A stretch of 64,000 nt of DNA, taken from positions 96,372,151-96,436,150 of the forward strand of contig OV884060.1 of assembly GCA_930367215.1 (NCBI GenBank), written 5' to 3'. This document shows, in pieces, positions 34,392 through 44,954 of this stretch. Below the pieces are notes generated by a model. It saw only the letters and a program-made list of their open reading frames with translations, was not told the DNA's origin and ran no database searches. A program made the position numbers and the translations under genes. Source of the stretch: Pollenia angustigena. Its lineage: Eukaryota; Arthropoda; Insecta; Diptera; Polleniidae. The first letter of the stretch is position 1. Every line of letters starts with the position of its first letter.

Positions 34392-35784
34392 TTACCCTGG
34401 CAACCGACCAAAATCCAATCTGGTGCTAACATTATCAGTGGATCCCGACGGTCCCAGGCAATAGCCACCAGCCTCAATCTCTCCCAGGATCCGTGAGTGA
34501 CCCTGAGTGTCATTCCTCGTCAGTCCTAACTCCCTCAGTCTAAGAATGCTCCTGGCCGCCATTCCCATCACATACTGCTCAATAGGCAGAAGATGTAGAA
34601 TGACATCCAGGGCAGCCTGAGGAGTACTTCTCATGGCACCTGTCATGCCAATTGAAGCACACCTCTGAGCCTTAGAAAGAAGGTTTCTACGACTTGCCAA
34701 TTTCAATGACTCGCACCAAACACAACATCCATACGTAAGAATGGGTCTAACCACCGAAGTGTACAGCCATCCCACCACTGACGGCCGGAGTCCCCAGCTC
34801 CTACCTATCGATGATCTGCAAGCATAGTAGGCATTGAGACCCCTTTTGAGTCTCTCCTGAATATTCCTACCCCATGACAGCTTGCTGTCCAGAAAAACCC
34901 CCAGATACTTAGCACTATCAGATAGTCCAAGCTCCACTCCTCCCAGTACCGGCAGTCTAAACTCCTCCATCTTGTACCTCCTAGTGAAAAGAACCAACTC
35001 CGTCTTCTCCGGATTAACTCCCAGTCCCTTGTCACTTGCCCATGCCGCCAGTTCGCCCAGCGCCCCTTGCATGATGTCGCTAATTGTCGGCAGAAACTTG
35101 CCCGACACCAATATCACCACATCATCCGCGTAGGCCACGACCTTCTGACCCATTCTGTCAAAACGTCTCAGAACGACATTGACGGCCAAGAGCCACAATA
35201 AGGGAGAGAGAACTCCCCCCTGTGGGATCCCCCTAGTCACTGATTTCCTTAAGCGTTCGTTTCCCCAGTCCGAGTGAATAACTCTGCTGCTAAGCATCAT
35301 AGTTATCCATTCGACCAAGAACAACGGAACCCCAAGGTCAACCAATGCCTGCCTTATGGCCTCTATCCTCAAATTGTTAAAGGCGCCCTCAATGTCAAGG
35401 AATGCCGCCAGGGTGTATTCCCTGGTTCGCAAACCCCGCTCCACAAACCAACCACATCATGCAACGCACTCTCAACAGATCTACCTTTAAGGTAGGGGTG
35501 TTCTTCCTCAGATGTAGATCAATCAGTCTTTCCAACGTCTTCAAGAGAAAAGACGACAAGCTGATTGGTCTAAAATCCTTGGGTTTAGAGTGACCGGTTC
35601 TACCCGCCTTGGGAATAAAAACTACCCTAACCTTTCTCCACCTCCTAGGAATGTACCCGTTCAGCACACATACCCTAAACAGTTCCACCAACAACAGGAG
35701 TGATGATTTCCCGATATTCTGTAACATTGCCGAAAATATACCATCTGGCCCCGCCGATTTGTAGGACCCAAAGGCATTTACCGC
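34392..35784 (-). pseudogene. LINE ORF2: reverse transcriptase
   Basis: From AGPDGI (35750) through FRPISLSSFLLKTLERL, LAAFLDIEGAFNNL (first catalytic Asp), GIPQGGVLSPLLW and the catalytic AYADDVVIL near 35125, to the thumb (LTYGCCVWC near 34725). Two closely spaced frameshifts, near 35500 and 35450, separate the fingers from the palm. The frame ends at 34392. Confidence 0.8.
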
Positions 35785-37107
35785 TCATGTTACCTTCTCC
35801 CAGGTAATCATATCCCCCACCGTCTCCCTTTCCTCACCGCCTGAGCCCGAACCAGAGAAGGGGTCACCACATGCAGCCTGTTCCCCCGACCCAGGATCCA
35901 CACACCCCGGAAAGTGAGTCTCCATAAGCAGACAGAGAGATTCAGAGCCAGATTCCGTCCTTGAGCCGTCCGATCTCTGAATCAATCCAGGGACTACAGG
36001 GTCCTTAGATAAAATTCTTCTGAATCTAGACATCTCATTCACGGATTCAACTGACTCGCTAAACTTAATCCACGAGTCCTTTTTCGCACTTCTAATATCT
36101 CCCTTATACCTCCCGTAACTCAACCTGAAGTTACTCCAATTCTCATCCTTGCGCGTATACTTCGCCCTATTTAACAGCCTTCTGACGGTGGACCTTTGAG
36201 TTTTCAACTCCTCTGTCCACCATCTTGGCTGTGAACGCCTGCCCGGAAAATTCAACGGACAGGATCGCTCATAGCTACTGGTCAATACCCCCGTGAAGGT
36301 GTTTACCAGTTGCTCCACACCGGCCGGAGTCGACCCCCAGTTCCGTGTAACCCTAAGGTTCCGTTGCACTAGTCCCGAAAATGAATCCCAATCCGTCCTT
36401 CTCGGATTCCTATATGGACACCTTTTCGACCTCTCAAACATTATACTAAAGGACAGACGACTATGGTCAGAGAAGGAAAAATCCAAAGCCACCCTCCAGT
36501 CCTCTACTAATTCCCTACAGTTCGTCAATGTTATATCTATCACTGCCTCTCTATCCCTAGTTCTGAACGTTGGCGTATTCCCCCTGTTACAGATAAAAAG
36601 ATTGCTGGCAATAATAAAATCAAACATAGACTCACCTCTTTTGTTGATGTCGGCACTACCCCATTGGGAATGGTGTGCATTGGCGTCACATCCCAGTACC
36701 AGCCTCGAGCCGCTTCTGCCCGAGTGCTCCACCAACTCTCGCAATTTTTCACCAGGTGGATCGGCAGCTTCATATGGCAAGTATGCCGATGCTTGTGCCA
36801 GGACCGTTTTGTCCTTGGCTTCCCCTGTCACAACCGTGAGGCCTCCATTACTGAAAGAATGAGAAATCATAAATTTATGTTCAGTTCTCGCCAGTATACA
36901 AGTTCGTACCTTCTCATCAGAGCGGGATACGAACAAGGTATACCCCGTGATCTTTAATCCAACTACCCGGTTTTTGTTAATCCAGGGCTCTTGGATTAAA
37001 GCCACGTCCACATTGTTATCAATGAGGTGGGTTACTAATTCGGTTGAGGCCGCTTCACAGTGGTGCAAGTTTATCTGCACCACTCTCAGCCTCTTAGGGT
37101 TTATCAT
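35785..37107 (-). pseudogene. LINE ORF2: AP endonuclease and linker
   Basis: Begins MINPKRLRVVQINLHHCEAA. Catalytic motifs of the endonuclease are visible: Asn in QINLHH, Glu in LIQEPW, Asp/Asn in LGCDANAHH and the terminal SDHSRL. A linker toward the reverse transcriptase follows (WWTEELKTQR). The frame stops at a TGA at 35785-35787, immediately before the conserved AGPDGI of the reverse transcriptase. This is an in-frame nonsense change. Confidence 0.85.
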
Positions 37108-38654
37108 TTTTAGGAAACCTAAATCTGATAGACCCTAACCCGAATATAGCAACCCCTCCAATTGATTTCAGTTTTCTCAGAGATTCCCGGTCTACTGCGA
37201 ACCTGAAATCTCTTCCTTGGTTCTCCTTAAAACCCAGTGAAGCTATCATCTTCCACTGGCCTGTAAAGAGCCCATTGTTCTGATTGGCCAGTAACCCCAG
37301 TATGACCTCCACCGGTTTTATAGGTGGAGGAATCCATACAGTGACCACCGGCCTTAATGGCAACTCAGACGCGAGTATGACGTCCAATCTGGCTTCAGGA
37401 TAAGCGCTGCCACACCTGCCGATTGCAGCCTTTAAAAACTCAAAGGTTTTTAGATTGCCGCAACTGACAGTTTTGACACCTCTTATCCAGTCAGCCCCTT
37501 TGAACGATACTTCGTCCGGCCTTCCTTTGACACTAAAGATTTCGTCGAGTAGTTTGTTTTCTAGTACCTGCCATTTCTCGACACTGATTTTTCCATCGGG
37601 ATCCATACGATCAATGATTGCTGCCAGAATACCGTCCTTACCTGACGACTCCCTTAGCTTCTTTGACGTAGAGGGTTGTTCCTCTCTGGAACCAGCCCTC
37701 TTAGTGATCTCCTTTCGAGGATCCTTCCTTTTGGCCGCTGGGGATTTCTGGTCATCACCAGACCTAACTCTCTTAAATACCCCCTTATTGGGGGTCTTAG
37801 CAGAGCTCTGTCGGTGATCACCCGATTTCCCTGCAGATGTTGGCTGGTATTTATCAGTAATCCCCTTTGTGACCTCCCTTTGGGGGGGACTGTCGGAGAT
37901 TATCAAGACTTTAACAGTCCTCATCGCGCAGCTAGTAGAGGGTAGTACGTCATCAAGCTTGGTTCCCTTATCCGTGACCGTACTGTCTCGGTTTAGAGGA
38001 CCATGTGTTGATTCCGTACCCCCTTTCTGGCTTCCCGTTCTATTATTGGAGGATTCATTAGCAGGGGTTGCTGAGGGTCCGTTATCTTTACTGACAACAT
38101 TTGAGCCCTCAGCAGTTCTTGCTGTGTATCCCGCAGGATAGGGAATGCCTAGGATATCACCGACAGATCCGTGGATTCGTTCGAATCTGGCAACGTTCTT
38201 TCGGTGCTTCCAGCAAGTGCAAGTGCCTATCCCGCCCATCGTGTAGTGAGGAGTCTTTCTTAGCTATCTTTTCTAGAAAGGCTAAGGAGGCCCTTACACC
38301 ACTCTTGGCTTTTTCAAAACTCGTTCGGCCTTCTGATGTGACCTGTTCTGTCGCATCCTGCCGAACAATGGGTTTTGATCCACCCACTACTTCACTCCCT
38401 ATCTCGAGTGTGACCTCAGGAGCCGATGACCCGGCCCTATGGTCCTGATCATGAGCTGAAATTATTGTAATTTCATGCTCATCATCAGATCCCAGAGCTA
38501 GACCATCGAGTCTTTCCGAGACCCCTGTTCGAGACGGGGAACCGACTGGGGGGTCGTTCGTTCCGCTTGTCTCTGTCAGTTCTGTCAATAACTGACCTTC
38601 CTGCTCAAGAATATCTCTGTAGATACTCAGCCAATCGGCGTCTGGATCTGACAC
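37094..38654 (-). pseudogene. LINE ORF1 with DUF4780-like domain
   Basis: This is the RNA-binding ORF1 protein. The N-terminal 165 codons (38654-38157) are acidic and Ser/Thr-rich. The frame shifts near 38230 and continues to 37094. The second part has a basic Lys/Arg/Ser-rich linker (37880-37640). A folded C-terminal domain follows, with ISVEKWQVLENKLLDEIF and RPVVTVWIPP, of the DUF4780 type found in ORF1 of these LINEs. The last codons overlap the start of the endonuclease ORF by about 14 bp, an arrangement suited to reinitiation. Confidence 0.7.
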
Positions 38655-39129
38655 CGAAACTGCCGAGTTGTCAGAGATATTCCCTGCATCGTCTCTTAGA
38701 TTCGCGTCCTTGGTTTTTTCATTAAATTTATCCAGTTTTTGGTCCCACGAGTAAGCCGTAAAGAAAAGGACCGTCTCGCGCAGTGACGGCTTGCACGGAC
38801 TAGGCTAAAGTTACAACTGACCCTTGCCATCGGCGCCAGAGGGAAGCTGTTAGCGACCAGTTTCTTTATCCACTAACCAGCCATTCAGGTCCTCGGCACT
38901 GCTATCAACCACCTTGACCTTAAAAGTGGGGGAAATGGGAAATAAAGGGGGGGTAGATAGGATCATAGGTAATGGGATGGGGGATGGGAGGATGGATAAC
39001 CCTTAGTCGTGCTGGCCTTAAAGCATATACCTTCCAACTTGTCCCGGCTAGAATTTGCCTCAAGTTACAAGACATTCACTACAGCCAGCATTTAAGCCAC
39101 CACATCGCGGCAAGATAGTTATCCAGGTG
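38655..39129 (-). other. 5' UTR of the RNase H LINE
   Basis: About 475 bp of GC-rich non-coding sequence lies between the element's 5' end (directly inside the target duplication) and the ORF1 ATG at 38654. An internal promoter is expected for LINEs but no motif could be assigned. Confidence 0.5.
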
Positions 39130-39402
39130 GAGTAAATATAACTTGTCAAACAAGTGTATATTAAAAATTGTTAAATACACAGTTTTTTGACACATTTATT
39201 TTTTTTTAGAAAACAAGTTCTTAATGAGGTTTGGGCACACGCCGTTTTGGATAAACACGACATCGTTGTTCGTTATTATTCCGCATTGGCGGAAGATAAT
39301 CACAAACTAATACAAAATGAATATTGTAATGGCGGCAGCTTACAGTCTCTTTTACAAAATCGTCCTCTGGTGGAATCGGAATTGAGAATTTTATTATTAT
39401 AT

Positions 39403-39633
39403 CGTCCGCTTTGCGCGAAATTATCGTATATGCCAATTTTTTTGAAATTGAGTTTTTGATGCAAAGAGACGTCACCTGACAAAATATTGTAGGCGAATTC
39501 CACTTCGTTGCTCCAAAAATCACATGTATATTTTCATTTTAATATTGCAAGCGAAAGCAGAGAAAAGTAGAAAAATGGCTGTCCTGTAAAATTTGGTTTT
39601 TGTAACATACGATAATTTCGCGCAAAGGGGTCG
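39403..39633. mobile_element. 231-bp MITE in a Wee1 exon
   Basis: Inverted ends begin CGTCCGCTTTGCGCGAAATT and CGACCCCTTTGCGCGAAATT and match for about 27 bp. It interrupts Wee1 coding sequence between LRILLL and the IAEG segment. A short ATAT duplication fits both junctions. Confidence 0.8.
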
Positions 39634-40144
39634 ATATATTGCTGAGGGTTACGTTACACACATTCAAACGATTTGGGGCTTAAGTCTAGTTTACCAACAC
39701 AGCTCCAAATAAAAAAAAAGGGCAAAAGTGCACTTTACGGGGCGTACGAAAAAAAAATAAAAAAAATATGCTACCCGATTCAGAATAAAAAAAGAAAAAA
39801 ACCATAATTAAAATTTAAGGGGGCTGAGGCCCGTGGGGCCCTCTGGACCCAAAAAACCGCCCCGCCCACTTAGTGGAATCTGTGGGTACTCAAATTAAAG
39901 GTAATTGTACAAGAAAAACGAAAATAATAAAAATTGGGCGGGCGGGACTTTTGGGGCCCTCTGGGTAAAAAAAAGTGCCCTCATCCACTCACGTCTATGT
40001 GTAGGTACTCAAATTAAAGGTAGTTTGCTCACGATTGTAAATATTTTGTATTTTTTAATGTTTTATGTTCGATTTAAAAAAAAAAAAATTTATTTTTTTT
40101 GTAACTAATAGCCTATTTCCGATGTGCTAAAGAATTATTTTCTG

Positions 40145-40395
40145 CGTAGCCGGCCTTCGGCCGGGCGCGTGGGTTTTCTCCTCTATGGAATAAAAAAACC
40201 GGCTTCGCTAACTAAAGCTTCTCTACATAACCGGCCTTCGGCCGGGCGCAAGGATTTTCTGCTCTATGGTATAACAAAGACCGGCTTCGCTAACTAAAGC
40301 TTCTCTGCATAGCCGGCCTTCGGCCGGTCGCAAGGATTTTATCCTCTATGGTATAACAAATACCGGCTTCGCTAACTAAAGCTTCTCTACACCTA
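40145..40395 (+). repeat. 81-bp repeats with CCGGCC palindromes (left centre)
   Basis: Three tandem units contain CCGGCCTTCGGCCGG (near 40150, 40231 and 40313), TCTATGG and CCGGCTTCGCTAACTAAAGC. Inverted counterparts occur at 40895-41105. Confidence 0.85.
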
Positions 40396-40894
40396 AAAGT
40401 TACTTAAATTAACCTAGAGAGGAAAATAGTATGCGAACACAAAAACAAAATACATATTTGCAATCGTGAGCAAATTACCTTTAATTTGAGTACCCACACA
40501 TATCTCAAAGTGGGCGGGGCAGTTTTTTGGGTCCAGAGGGCACCACGGGCCTCAGCCCCCTTAAATTTTTATTATGGTTTTTTTCTTTTTTTATTCTGAA
40601 TCGGGTAGCATATTTTTTTTATTTTTTTTTCGTACGCCCCGTAAAGTGCACTTCAGCCAAAAAAAAGTACATAGGGTGATAGAAAATTGAAAAATAAGAA
40701 GAAAAAATAAAATGTCAAAATTCTCGGAAACGCATAGTTTCAGAGTTATGGACCTTTGAAGTTTTCATATAAATTCGAGATTTCCCACTTCATTTTTGAA
40801 CGTATATAGCCAATATTGGTATCATTTAAAAGCTTTTGAATAAATTTTTCTAGATATAAACATTTTATTTAAATATTATTAATCCATTAAGGAT

Positions 40895-41105
40895 TAACGA
40901 GCCGGCTATGCGGAGAAGCTTTATTTTGCGAAGCCGGTGTTTGTTATACCATAGAGGAGAAAATCATTGCGCCCGGCCGAAGGTCGGCTATGCAGAGAAG
41001 CTTTAGTTAGCGAAGCCGGTGTTTGTTATACCATAGAGGATAAAATCCTAGCGCCCGGCCGAAGGCCGGCTATGCAGAGAAGCTTTATTTAGAGAAGCTG
41101 GGGTT
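40895..41105 (-). repeat. CCGGCC palindrome repeats (right centre, inverted)
   Basis: About 2.5 units are the reverse complement of the left array, with GCCCGGCCGAAGG and AGAGAAGCTTTA. They lie at the centre of the second fold-back. Confidence 0.85.
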
Positions 41106-41606
41106 TATTACATGATTACATTTTTAATACCTAGTACACTTCCGTAGCGTTTTTATATAAATTTTGTAAAAACAGTATTAGGAACTTAAGATTTAAAAAG
41201 TTTTAAATAAATTTTACATTTACAGAAAGATATGTTCAAATGCTTTCAAATAATACCAATATTGGCCATATACGTTCAGAAATGTAGAGGGAAATCGCAA
41301 GTTTATATGAAAACTTCCGAGGTCCATAACTCGGAAACTATGCGTTTCCGAGAATTTTGCCATTTAATTTTTTCTTCTTATTTTTCAATTTTCTATCATC
41401 CTATGTACTTTTTTTTTATTTAGAGCTGCGTTGGTAAACTAGACTTGTTCCCGATTTGGTACATATGGATCTATTCAGTCAAGAATTGACCATAGAAAAG
41501 CGTAAAAATGAATTAATATTACGAAAACTGAGAGAAGCGCGAAAAACTATTAAAGCCTATGAACAAAATGCAAAAGGTAAGACAACTTGTTAAGCCATAT
41601 ACAAAC

Positions 41607-41996
41607 ATATCGTTATCTAAAATGCAAAAAGACGTAACTAACAAAAAATTAAAAATCGTGTTTTTGATTGATTATTATAAATGCCAATGAACTACATGTC
41701 TTCACAAAATTTTACACTTCTGGGATAAAAAATTGCGCTTTTATTAACAAAAAAACCAAGGGACGTAACTACAAGTGTGTTTATTTTATAAATGAAAAAC
41801 TACGTAATTACTCATTTTTTTTCAACAAAATATAATGAAATGGGTTTCTTTATAAACTGTTTAAAGAATTCCATGGATGACCCATTAAAGCATATTTTCT
41901 GACATGTTTATAGTTTTCATTTAATAAAGTTTTTTGCTTCTCCTGTAAAATTATATTTTTGTTAGTTACGTCCTTTTGCATTTTAGCTAACGATAT
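41607..41996. mobile_element. 390-bp MITE in the last Wee1 intron
   Basis: About 39-bp inverted ends contain CTAAAATGCAAAA and GACGTAACTAACAAAAA. It is AT-rich, non-coding and wholly within the intron 41577-42035. Confidence 0.8.
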
Positions 41997-42272
41997 ACAC
42001 ATGTAAAGTTAATAATACGTAATCATCTTCTTTAGCTCACCATTCTAACTTTAATAGTGCTCAAATGATGTCAGATCAACGTTGCCTACGTTCGTATATA
42101 CACAAAAAGCGTGCACCATGTTTAAATTCTTAATTAGATAGCCTTCGTAATCGAAATAAAAATGTTATCAATAATATAAAATATTAATTTGTTGTTTCAT
42201 TATAAATATATGTGTGTGATTTTATAATAGTATAAAAAAAACACTCTTTATGAGATTCCCAGTAGACTCTTA

Positions 42273-42398
42273 GGGCCATTATTATAACTTGGCGTTAGCT
42301 GTTATCCGACAGTTAACAGACGCTTTTTGACAGATAACACATTATTATCTGTCAATTTAATCTTAACTTTAGCTAACTTCAAGTTGTAATAATGGCCC
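42273..42398. mobile_element. 126-bp PIF/Harbinger-type MITE
   Basis: Termini GGGCCATTATTATAACTT and its reverse complement, flanked by the 3-bp duplication TTA (42270-42272 and 42399-42401). TTA duplications and GGGCC ends are typical of PIF/Harbinger. Inner stem-forming copies of TTAGCT lie near 42300 and 42372. Confidence 0.85.
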
Positions 42399-42401
42399 TT
42401 A

Positions 42402-42618
42402 GACGATTAAAAATGCTAGCTGGGATATTATCTATATATAAATCGGCTAAGGCAAAACAGTTAAGAACACTTTCCCCCCTGTATGTCAACCGATTTGAAC
42501 AATGTACACCATTTGAGAGGTATTTACTCAAAGAAGTGCACAAAATATATTTTATTAAAATCTGTTCAATAATTTCAGAGTTATAAGCGTTCAAAATGGA
42601 TAATAGCATTTGGCTGAT
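42402..42618. other. Unidentified repeat-like sequence
   Basis: No gene. It contains TATCTATATATAAATCGGC and a phrase reading TTTCAGAGTTATAAGCG, which have the look of dispersed fly repeats, but no ends could be defined. Confidence 0.3.
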
Positions 42619-43367
42619 TATTTTTTGTAAAAATCACCCAAATGATTCTTTTCAGATCAGTTTTGATAATTAAAAACTGATTCATCACTTGAGTAATTGA
42701 AAAAGGATTCATGTATGATTAATTTATATGTTTAAATAATGATTTTTAAATATTTTGAATTTTTGTTTTTGCCAAATGAAAAAAATAAAAATAGAAACTT
42801 TCATGTAAGCGAAATAAATAAGAAGCTTGGCTAAAATAGAAGTCCAAAAATTATTGACAAGTTATGAACATATGTAAATGTAAGTGCAAATTGTTTCTTG
42901 TCTTTGCGAAAAACCGATAACTTTTGTTTGGTTTAAATTAAATAATCAAAAGCCATAATTTTCGGAGAAAAAATAAAAAACATGACACTGAAAAAATTAT
43001 ATGAAATATAATCAAAAACTATATAGTTTAAGATTGAAAAATGAGACAAAAACGATTCAATAATGATTAGAAAAACTAACATTAAAGTGATCAAAAATGA
43101 ATCAGAAAATTTTATCACAAATGATTCTTTCAGCTGATTCATCGGTAGGGTACCATTTTTTCACAACGAGAGTGTCATATATGATAGAAATATGAGCTCA
43201 TATACGGGTCTTTTGCTCGTGAAGCTGATTCCTAAATGATTAGATTATGATACAAAATGCTAGCGTTTGGTTGACATGAAAGTTTCTATTTTTATATCTT
43301 TTCATTTGGCAAAAACAAAAATTCAAAATATTTAAAAATCATTATTTAAACATATAAATGAATCATA

Positions 43368-43613
43368 TCGATGATTTTCTTCCGCAACCTCGTAACTCAA
43401 AAACAACTACTTTTCAGGAGAGAGACAAAATACTTTATTTTAACCAAATATTTTAAACTTTTTGTTTCATATTCTTTTATAATCCAAGAATTAGGAAAAA
43501 TTCCGATATTCCGCCAAACAAAAAAATTGCAAAATTGTAAAGCGGTATTAACTGATTACTTTCCCAGTTAATACAAAAAATCGAGTTACGTGGTTGCGGA
43601 AGAAAACCATCGA
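43368..43613. mobile_element. Mariner-like MITE nested in the fold-back
   Basis: 246 bp with ends TCGATGATTTTCTTCCGCAA and its near reverse complement, flanked by TA on both sides. Removing it and one TA restores the paired arm of the host fold-back, which proves the insertion boundaries. Confidence 0.85.
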
Positions 43614-43689
43614 TATATGAATCCTTTTTTAAATACTTTTATTTAGCTTCACTTCGGAAAATCAAATCTTGTAACGGTAATTTAACCGC

Positions 43690-43930
43690 CTTTTACTCAA
43701 TGCAGATGGATGAAACTTTGCAGGCATACATATTCCCGATGACAATACACGAATACATGGGCGTAGCCAGGATAAAATCTAGGGGGGGGCAAACATTTTT
43801 TTTTGTAAAATGCTATTTTGGCTGCCTCCTACTCAATGCAAATGGATAAAACTTTGCAGGCATTTATACTCCCGATGGCAATACACAAATACATGGGCGT
43901 AGCCAGGATGAAATCTAGGGGGGGCAGAAT
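43690..43930 (+). repeat. Tandem duplication of about 136 bp with TGGGCGTAGCCAGGAT
   Basis: Two units (motif at 43757 and 43893) share ACTCAATGCA, AAACTTTGCAGGCAT, CCCGATG and a G7-8 run. Outside them, CCGCCTTTTACTCAATGC (43689) and its inverse (43993-44010) pair. It looks like an insect MITE end repeated in tandem. Confidence 0.7.
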
Positions 43931-44138
43931 TTTTTTTTGTACAATGCTTTTCTTTACATTCACTTCGGAGCATCAAATCTTGCATCCATTTGCGTTGAGT
44001 AAAAGGCGGCTAAAAAAACATTTTACAATTAAAAAAAAAAATAAAATTAAATGTTATTAATCAATCAGGTGATAAATCAGTTTTTAATCATCAAAACTGA
44101 TCTGAAAAGAATCATTTGGGTGATTTTTACAAAAAATA

Positions 44139-44293
44139 TATTGAACTTACAAAATTAAATTACTCAAGCAGAAGATAAAAATGAACCTCAGGTTGCTCCC
44201 TCGCCAAATCGATCCACTTCGAAGGAAAAAATAACTGCTCGAAACATATAAAACTTGTTAACAGTAAGCAGATGCATAAAATTTAGTAGATAC
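44139..44293 (+). other. Short coding-like remnant before BEL 2
   Basis: One frame stays open for about 25 codons and ends at a TAA near 44251 (QVAPSPNRSTSKEKITARNI). It could be the last codons of a lost exon or chance. Nothing recognisable. Confidence 0.2.
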
Positions 44294-44298
44294 ATATG

Positions 44299-44808
44299 TG
44301 TTGAAGCGACTTCAGTTTTATTTTATTTTATTTTATTTCTTCAATTTTCTTATATTTTGTTAATTTTCTTTATTTTGCTAAATTTCTTTAATATTCAATT
44401 TTCTTTGATTTTTGTTATTTTTTACTTAAATTTCGTTTGCTAAAATCTTAATTTTGAATTTTGATTTACTTAAAATTTTCATTTTATTTAATTTTTAAAT
44501 TGATTTAAGTTTGTATTTTTTTTCTCTGAGTGTAGAACAATTGTTTGAATTTTGCAATTCTCTTATATTTCATTTATTTTATGTATATATGTACATACAT
44601 ATATACTTTGAGTTTGTAGTTTTCTTTTGAGTTTGTTGGTTTACTACAAACATTTTTGTAATTTAATTTTAAGTATAATTTGTAACGTCAACAAGGCAAG
44701 AAGCCTAAATAAAAATTGTTTTTAATTTGATTTTTGGAAAAAAACCAACCGTGTTTTTCATTTCCTAAAATTATTTTGAAAAAGGCTAGGAAGCATATCT
44801 AGCGAACA
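44299..44808 (+). repeat. BEL 2 5' LTR
   Basis: 510 bp, with an AATAAA signal near 44708. TTTTGGTCCTTCGA follows as primer binding site. Confidence 0.95.
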
Positions 44809-44825
44809 TTTTGGTCCTTCGAAAA
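44809..44825 (+). other. BEL 2 primer binding site
   Basis: TGGTCCTTCGA starts at 44812, three bases after the LTR end, with TGG complementary to the tRNA CCA tail. The tRNA is not identified. It differs from the BEL dimer's site, so the two elements belong to different lineages. Confidence 0.65.
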
Positions 44826-44887
44826 ATCCTAGAGGAGCTAGGATTGGAGTTACTAGTGGCATACCTGTCCACTGCGAGCCGGCACCA

Positions 44888-44954
44888 GTTGTTCTACCGA
44901 AACAACTACGGCAAGTTTGTAAAGCGTCGTCAATAGTTGTTCCACTGCAACAAC
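44888..44954 (+). repeat. Twin hairpins in the BEL 2 leader
   Basis: GTTGTT-N7-AACAAC occurs at 44888-44906 and again at 44936-44954, 48 bp apart. Both stems are perfect. Position just after the primer site suggests an RNA packaging or dimerisation role; that is inference. Confidence 0.55.

Larger units (their letters stand above)
33263..39129 (-). mobile_element. LINE with RNase H (I/LOA/Outcast-like group)
   Basis: A full-length 5.87 kb non-LTR retrotransposon in a Wee1 intron, bounded by the perfect 11-bp duplication GAGTAAATATA (33252-33262 and 39130-39140). On the minus strand it reads 5' UTR (39129-38655), ORF1, AP endonuclease, reverse transcriptase, RNase H, CCHC, and a 3' end of (CTAC)n at about 33280-33263. 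Its GC content is clearly higher than the surroundings. Frameshifts and stops occur in every domain region, so this copy is dead. Confidence 0.9.
39677..41451. mobile_element. Double fold-back transposon in a Wee1 exon
   Basis: 1,775 bp flanked by the 8-bp duplication CGATTTGG (39669-39676 and 41452-41459), with 29-bp terminal inverted repeats containing AAGTCTAGTTTACCAAC. Inside are two consecutive fold-backs. Arms at about 39716-40070 pair with 40440-40680, and arms at about 40670-40870 pair with 41200-41430. Each centre carries 81-bp repeats with CCGGCC-TTC-GGCCGG palindromes. No transposase is encoded. The 8-bp duplication fits hAT- or P-type mobilisation. Confidence 0.85.
32701..42133 (+). 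pseudogene. wee: Wee1-type kinase pseudogene with introns
   Basis: Intact Wee1 is a nuclear kinase that delays mitosis by phosphorylating Cdk1. Exons seen: 32701-32732; 32933-33253; 39210-39402, 39634-39676 and 41460-41576 (one exon cut by two insertions); 42036-42133. They translate to Wee1-specific sequence. This includes LNRLDGCIYAIKKS with the ATP-binding Lys, and FEKQVLNEVWAHAV across the exon junction. DKHDIVVRYYSALAED, then DLVHMDL and the C-terminal QRCLRSY also occur. Intron phases match, so it is a DNA-level copy, not a retrocopy. Lesions are a one-base deletion near 33120, a Gly-loop change (GIAEFG), and a one-base loss near 39650. There is also a large deletion joining DLVHMDL to the C-terminal helix, removing most of the catalytic loop, DFG and C-lobe. 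N-terminal exons are not found upstream. An intact gene elsewhere is expected, because Wee1 is essential in early fly embryos. Confidence 0.85.
42619..44138. mobile_element. Long fold-back element with nested insertions
   Basis: Terminal arms of about 75 bp begin TATTTTTTGTAAAAATCACC at 42619 and end with the reverse complement at 44138. Further inside, 42700-42812 pairs with 43268-43367 and 43616-43630. A TA-flanked MITE (43368-43613) and a tandemly duplicated block (43640-44055) have broken the right arm. No protein is encoded. Confidence 0.75.

Noticed and set aside
36293..38448. Long plus-strand frames over the LINE
   Set aside because: They are shadows of the minus-strand LINE ORFs in GC-richer sequence; no domain is seen in them.
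40145..40395. CCGGCC hairpins as rho-independent terminators
   Set aside because: The context is a eukaryotic fold-back transposon, there is no upstream gene, and the palindromes are in tandem repeats present in both orientations.
44255..44443. Phe/Leu-rich frame at the BEL 2 5' LTR, repeated near the 3' LTR
   Set aside because: It is a translation of the T-rich LTR, present twice because the LTR is.
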